In this document: positions 58,700-64,000 of the stretch, in pieces
Layout: each line of letters opens with the position of its first letter
Position numbering within the stretch: the stretch's first letter is position 1
Assembly (NCBI GenBank): GCA_964034945.1
Contig: OZ035964.1
Location: 811,001 to 875,000, forward strand
DNA from: Chrysopilus asiliformis
Taxonomy: Eukaryota; Arthropoda; Insecta; Diptera; Rhagionidae
DNA: 64,000 bases
Direction of reading: 5' to 3'
Position numbers and translations under genes: made by a program
The notes under the pieces: generated by a model
Told to the model about the DNA's origin: nothing
Databases searched by the model: none
What the model saw: only the letters and a program-made list of their open reading frames with translations

Positions 58700-59254
58700 A
58701 TCAATTTTTTGATCGATTTCGTTTTGAAATTTTGAAGTATTTTTAAGTATACGAAAAAATTATTCGAGTTTACATAAAATATGCTGATGACATTGTTTTG
58801 ATGGAATTGTTTTCCCTTTTTTTTGTTGTTTATTTTTAAACTTTTACACACTCTTTTCGTTCTGGTGGCGTTTTTTTTCTGAAGTTTAAGTGAAAGTAGT
58901 TGCGAAACACGCAAAAAAGTGGCGAAAAGAAGCCCAGAAGATGCATTCGCAGGGTTGTTGCACCCGGCCATAGGCCACAATTGAGGAAAATTGCTCCGCT
59001 TTTTGCGCAAAAAAAAAAATGAAACATGAGAGAATACGACATTAAATCGGCAAGGAATACTGGTACACCTTACGCGTAATTTTCTTCAAAATTCCTCTCC
59101 TTACCGTCCCCTTCCTCCCCCAAATGTACTCTATTTTTATGTTATGCCCCTCTTGTACTTATGTACACCATTTATTAGGATAGTGTGAACTATTCATCTG
59201 ACCCCCACACTCCCGAATTGGGAAACAGCCCTTAAATATGAATTTATGGCAAAA
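58700..59254. other. Unclassified flank
   Basis: No gene. A frame on the minus strand around 58,642-59,042 has no domain. Confidence 0.35.
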
Positions 59255-60137
59255 CAGGGATGACAAGCGAAAAAATAATCGTAACGTTATACATTACGTT
59301 ATGTATTGAAATTCGATTTTTTTTCGTTACGTTATAAAGTTATTATTTCGTTACACATTGTATTATATTTTATTATATATATATTTGCTGCATAGTCTGT
59401 TAAAACTAAAAAAATGAACTTTAATAATAATTTATCTCAAAAAAATTTTCATAAAAACATATTCGATAAAATAATTAATAAAATTTAACAAAAATAAAAT
59501 ACAAATAAAAACAAAAAACTGAATTAGTGATTCTTAAGTTAAAAAATCAATAAAACAAACCTAAAAGGAAAAAAAATCGTACAGAAATTTTGTTCAATAA
59601 AAAAAAATGCCCAACAAAAGCGACATTTTTTGAGTCAATATCCAAGATATTAAATTTTAGACTATTTTGATGTCGCTGATTCTGAGTCGGACTTTTCTTC
59701 CGCCAGATTCACTTTACTTCTGGAGATACCAAAAAGAAATATTTTAGATACCATAAAAGTTGCTTAAAAGATTTTCTTTTTTGTATCTCCAGAAATAGCG
59801 TGAATCTGGTCAAACCAAAGTCTGATATAGGATCAAAATATTATGAAAAATACTACCCCAATATTTTTAATTACATTTTATGCAGGTGGTAGGTCTGTGG
59901 GGTTATACTTGATGAACTTTTGTGGAACATTTCACAAAAAATAATAAAAATTTAAATAAAGCAAAAATAAATAAATAATGAAAAAAACGAAATCATTTTT
60001 TTCGGTTTTCGTTATGTTTTTCGTTATTGAAACGGAATCAAACTTCTATAACGTTATAACGTAATTTTGCGGAAAAAACTCGGTATTTCGTCTCGATATT
60101 TCGTTTCGTTACGTTACGATAACGCTTCCCATCCCTG
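59255..60137. mobile_element. hAT-like element, non-coding, 883 bp
   Basis: Starts CAGGGATGACAAGCG and ends CGCTTCCCATCCCTG, with further inverted 'cgtaacgttat' motifs near both ends. CAGGG-type ends are typical of hAT. No transposase frame and no matching 8-bp flanks were seen, so the superfamily is a guess. Confidence 0.6.
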
Positions 60138-60155
60138 AGTATAATAAAGTATTGT

Positions 60156-60539
60156 CACAAATAATATACAGATGAACAGAGCTCAAAGAAAACCATGTTA
60201 TATGAAACCAAATCAAGCGAGCTTTTAAAAGCCGAAAAACTTTTTCCTCTGGGAGAGCCTTGTCTTCGGTTCTTTTGAGATGATTTCAAGCTTTTGTAAA
60301 CTTGTTTTATACAACCCCCCCCCGCCGCGCCAATCATACAAAAAATTCAACACATTTATTACATTCACTTGTGTGTGTTCGGCATACGATTTGACGAGAA
60401 ACTATCTCTCCACTCTCGCTCAAAATTTAAGTCCGAAGCTTTTGTCGGCTGATCTTCTCTCGGCTGATCTTCTGTCGGCTGATCTGGTTTCATATAACAT
60501 GGTTTTCTTTGAGCTTTGTTCATCTGTATATTATTTGTG
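60156..60539. mobile_element. 384-bp element with about 60-bp inverted ends and 7-bp flanking duplication
   Basis: The terminal 60 bp at both sides are inverted copies with about two mismatches ('cacaaataatatacagatga' at the left). GTATTGT flanks both sides (60,149-60,155 and 60,540-60,546). The host sequence 'aaagtattgtattcat' is intact at 19,313. Confidence 0.85.
60444..60486 (+). repeat. Three tandem 15-bp units
   Basis: 'gtcggctgatcttct' three times with minor changes, inside the 60,156-60,539 element. Confidence 0.8.
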
Positions 60540-60689
60540 GTATTGTATTCATAAAAAGTTTCGACCTCTTAATTTTGCCTAAAAATCATTTCCCGAGCAT
60601 TCCTGAGTCGATTGGAGCATTATTACAAAAATGTATGTCAGCCTGTGTGTCTATCAGTCAGCCAGAACAGAATTTCCCGCGACAAATCA

Positions 60690-61935
60690 GACCCGGTTTT
60701 TTGTTAATATGCCTAGGCTTAGATTTAGATTTCGATTTTTGGTCCACAAACTCACGGCGCTGCTGTACGCAAAAGACAGAAAGAGAGTGAAAAATATCAT
60801 AGGTTTAAAACATGTTTCCATTCAAACCTCTTTTACCCTACACACAGCGTAATTTTATGCCCAAGATACAGTTTAAAACAGCATTAGAGCAACCCTTTGC
60901 TCTAAAGTCCACTACATAAGGTATGGTGAGAGCGGGGCACTGGAGAATTGCGCTCGGTGATGTGTAGCGGGGTATGTTAAAAATACGGTGCCGGCAAGGC
61001 CAGGGGACGGTGCGAGTAGAATGCGCAGGATGTCAAAATTTTATGAAATCCCAAGTCTTGTGGGGGTGGGATGCCTACATATTTAGAAAACAATCCCTAA
61101 CCTCATTAATGAGAGAAAGAGTGAGAGATAGATGAGGAGAGAGCGGGTGAAAATGAGTGACAGTCAAGTGTCTATCAAAACGGGCGAAAAATGATAAGTG
61201 ATGAGAATTCTTATCGCACGAAATGTGAACATAGTTTAGATTTATGCGTCTTAGGGGTGTATGTGGGGTGTGTTGATCTCACCTTATTTCCATCTACGAG
61301 TGTTTATCCGTTCTTCTACTGTTTTTCGTGCATCTTAGATGCGTTTTGGTTTAATGCCAATACACACGTATAAAACTTTTTATAGAAATGGATGCAATTT
61401 ATGGATGCAATTTATGGATTTCAGAGGGTTTTAAGAACATTTAAATAAAATACACATAAAAACAAGGCAAAAGAGATGAAAAATAAAGACAACAAAATAG
61501 GATAGCAGATCAAAACCTATTTAAAAAAAATATATGCACGTAACGCATTTTTTTCATTTTTTTTTAGATAACTTTATTGTTGGAAACTTAAGGATTGTTG
61601 GATAGAAAATGTTTCAAGAAAGAAATAGCTTTTACAGGCATCCCTGTTTTTACGACGTTTTTGGGCGTTTAAAATTTCATTAGTTTGCATCGTATATCGA
61701 TCGGATGACCATACGTTCCGGCACGACTGTACATTCTGAAGGGGTGAGGAAGTGGTGAGGAAGTGGTGCGGGGCTTAGGTGGTAGCCAATATTGGCACTA
61801 ACCGAATGGTCAAATTCAGACCTCAAGAAGAACAAAACATGAAAATACTCTTACTGCTCTTGTCTTCTGACCCCCCTCTCCAGCCTTCTTCTGAAAAAAA
61901 AAATTATAATTGCAGTGTTGAGTCCTCACTACACC
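60690..61935. other. Flank without recognised gene
   Basis: Includes GA-rich text at 61,105-61,145. No repeat family or domain recognised. Confidence 0.35.
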
Positions 61936-62040
61936 AGACCGCATCCCATGGGGGAGTAGCCCCCCCCCCCCCCCCCTCCCCCTAAAAATGTGACGTATTT
62001 CATAGGACAGCCCCTTACAGTCTGTTATTTTTTATGGTTT
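61936..62040 (+). mobile_element. Right half of a hairpin MITE with poly-C tract
   Basis: C run at 61,958-61,976, then 'aaatgtgacgtatttcatag' and 'gacagccccttacag'. This is the same terminus as 21,985. Confidence 0.65.
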
Positions 62041-62785
62041 TAAAATTTTAATTATTTTTATTAGTCTTGGCTTATGACTTATAGTGACATTTCCTGAGAA
62101 CTTTGTATTTTTTTCATCTACTCTGGATTTTTTTTTCATTTATATTTTTTTTAAATCAAAGATTTTGCCTGATGTCCATATGCACATTTTCTTCTCATAG
62201 AAAAAGGGAGGGATGCAAATTCCTTCGAGCTAAATATGTGTAGTGGAGGAGGAGATGAATGACAAATAGTGGTATAGAAAAGCGGGGAAAAGTGTGCGGA
62301 GCTTGTGATGGTCTGATTTAGGTTATGCTTTTTTTCTTGAGTAAATGGGGTTAGGTGCGAATTCTTTATGCGAATTCGTCACACTCACAATCTACTCAAG
62401 GGAAACGGGGATGAAAAACGCGTAAAAATCGTGGGGTATAGATAGGGGGCGGGGATATCGAGTTCAAGGAGCTAAAATATAATAAAATGCAAGAGAGAGA
62501 GAGAGAGCCTATTATAAACGGCTTAGTACGGACCTATTTACCCAATTATTTGTTTTTTTTTTGAGAACCTGATTTCTTAGCAAATATTCCAAGAAAGGTG
62601 CCAAGGATTTCTGATTTGAAAAGATAAGATGCTCAAGCGGGAAACTGATGAATCGTAAATGTGTGGCTCCACAAACCATTCTATCCAAAATATCCTCGAC
62701 TCTGTATTTTGTGGGGAAATTTTGAAAAACCAAAAAGTTGTTGCTATTACATCCTTATATATGCGAAATAATTTTCTATGACTAA
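62041..62785. other. Flank without recognised gene
   Basis: A GA microsatellite lies at 62,492-62,507. Confidence 0.4.
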
Positions 62786-62789
62786 TAAA

Positions 62790-63050
62790 TAGGGTGACCA
62801 GACGTCCTGGAATGGCCGGAATAGTCTCGGATTTAGAGATTTTGTTGCGGCCGGCGGCGTCCCGGTAACAAATGTTTATATCCTAAAATTATGCAATCTG
62901 GTGTTGCAATTTCTGAATCATTAAAAAAAATCACCCCGAAACACAAAAATGTGCACCTGCGGTGCCGTTTCCATGGAAAATATTACCTCTAGCGCATTTT
63001 TCTTTAAAAAAAAAGTCGCGTGCGGCGCATTTTGACATATCTTATATATG
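62790..63050 (+). mobile_element. 'gggtgaccagacgtcc' repeat joined to 'gcgcat' units
   Basis: 'gtgaccagacgtcctggaat', 'cggcgtcccggtaac', then 'ctgcggtgccg' and 'agtcgcgtgcggcgcatttt' units. Confidence 0.6.
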
Positions 63051-63059
63051 CACCGAACA

Positions 63060-63830
63060 CTTTTTATATCTGATTATACAAAATATAAAAATTGAAACTT
63101 TCAAAATTTTCATGATTAATTTAAAAGCATTAAAAATGCCCCCTCCTCCTTTTGGATTTACAGATAAAAAATATGGTAACCAAATTAATAAATAAATTCA
63201 ATGAAATCGAAATATTATTTGGCAGACAATTCGATTTGTGATCAATGAAAACAATAGCCAACTTTTTGGCAATTATGAGAATTTTCCAATTTGAGATTTG
63301 CTGCGAAACAATGACAAATGCTAATTAATTAATCCCATTAATGTATTTTGTAAAGATTTCAGTGAATTCATTAAATCCTCATCTAGTGAGGAAAAATCAT
63401 CATTTCGCGATTATTGATTTCTATAATATCCTTGCCACCATGTAGCTATGGTAACCCCAATCGGAAGAGTATCGATGGTTTCAAATCTGTTTTGGCTCTT
63501 TGCGAGATATATTTCCGGTATGAAATACGGTAGAATTTTTGTGAGTTTTAGAGGTGTTTAAATTTTTTGTTTGTTTAACAATTAGGGGGAACGAGAAAGT
63601 GAGAGAGAGAGAGAGGGATGTTTGACAAAAAAGACCAAATTAAAAACTCGTGACAAAAATAAGGATTTTTTTTTCAATTTGAGAGACAAATGCAGGGCCA
63701 TGTCAAAACACAGCGACGCCCGAGGCAAAACCTGTATTTGGCGCCCTTCCCCATTAATGAAATTGATGAAAAAAACATTTTTGCGAATTCTTAGATATGT
63801 CGAAAGGCTGATCAGAGAGATTATTATTTA
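63060..63830. other. Flank without recognised gene
   Basis: AT-rich, with a GA tract at 63,600-63,616. The frame at 63,622-63,831 has no domain. Confidence 0.35.
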
Positions 63831-63831
63831 A

Positions 63832-64000
63832 AAAAGTCGCATGCGCACATTTTTCTTCAACAAAGTCGCGTTCGAAGATGTGTAGATTGTGGCCATACGT
63901 CCCGGAATGCCTGGGACAGTCCCGGATTCAAGGCATATTGTTGCGGCATCCCGGAAACTGAACTTGTGCCACGAATTTTCCAACTTGGTGTTATAACTTA
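63832..64000 (+). mobile_element. 'gcgcac' units and a 'cggccatacgtccc'-type repeat, cut by window end
   Basis: 'aagtcgcatgcgcacatttt' is followed by 'gtggccatacgtcccggaat' and 'cggcatcccggaaactga'. It is the same pair of families as 62,790-63,050, in the other order. Confidence 0.55.

Noticed and set aside
58642..59042. Overlapping minus-strand frames of 122 and 68 codons
   Set aside because: No domain and no splice context; AT-rich chance frames next to a MITE.

Overview
This window is AT-rich animal DNA, most likely from an insect and probably a fly. The only gene I can support is an Ephrin gene on the minus strand. Its ectodomain and juxtamembrane sequence resemble the fly ephrin as I remember it; I had no alignment to confirm this. 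There are no bacterial operons, rRNA or tRNA genes, or CRISPR arrays. Almost all other open reading frames are chance frames in low-complexity or repeat DNA.

Gene layout. Ephrin spans about 29.6 kb, from 42,146 down to 12,509, in five proposed coding exons: 41,882-42,146 (tentative first exon), 40,393-41,137, 16,538-16,848, 15,597-16,382 and 12,509-12,813. The last four join in frame at canonical GT/AG sites and give a 712-residue protein starting at 41,129. Adding the tentative exon keeps the frame and gives 803 residues. The protein has a long polar N-terminal region, an internal hydrophobic segment, the Eph-receptor-binding domain, a Gly/Ser/Asn-rich linker, and a C-terminal hydrophobic segment with a 13-residue tail. 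One 23.5-kb intron separates the hydrophobic N-terminal exon from the rest of the ectodomain.

Repeat landscape. Everything else is intron or flank filled with dispersed repeats. These include: (1) minisatellites with 72-bp (1.0-1.5, 34.0-34.75 and 54.85-55.1 kb), 31-bp (13.1-13.5 and 14.8-15.3 kb) and 41-bp (2.7-3.0, 6.9-7.3 and 32.6 kb) units; (2) short inverted-repeat elements, including a pogo-like one with TA flanks, piggyBac-like ends with TTAA, a hAT-like element, a PIF/Harbinger-like relic with a Myb/SANT-like fragment, and several hairpin MITEs; (3) longer families present in several orientations (19.3/24.6/50.9 kb; 17.1/22.1 kb; 47.7/49.7 kb); (4) a pure 8-bp satellite of about 48 copies at 45.0-45.4 kb; (5) poly-G or poly-C tracts, several of which lie in a hairpin family with a 'taaaatacgtca'-type end.

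Regions. 1-12.5 kb is the downstream flank, very AT/T-rich, possibly including a long 3' UTR, with several MITEs. 12.5-16.9 kb holds the three 3' exons. 16.9-40.4 kb is the giant intron. 40.4-42.2 kb holds the 5' coding exons. 42.2-64 kb is the upstream flank, with no recognised gene and many repeats.
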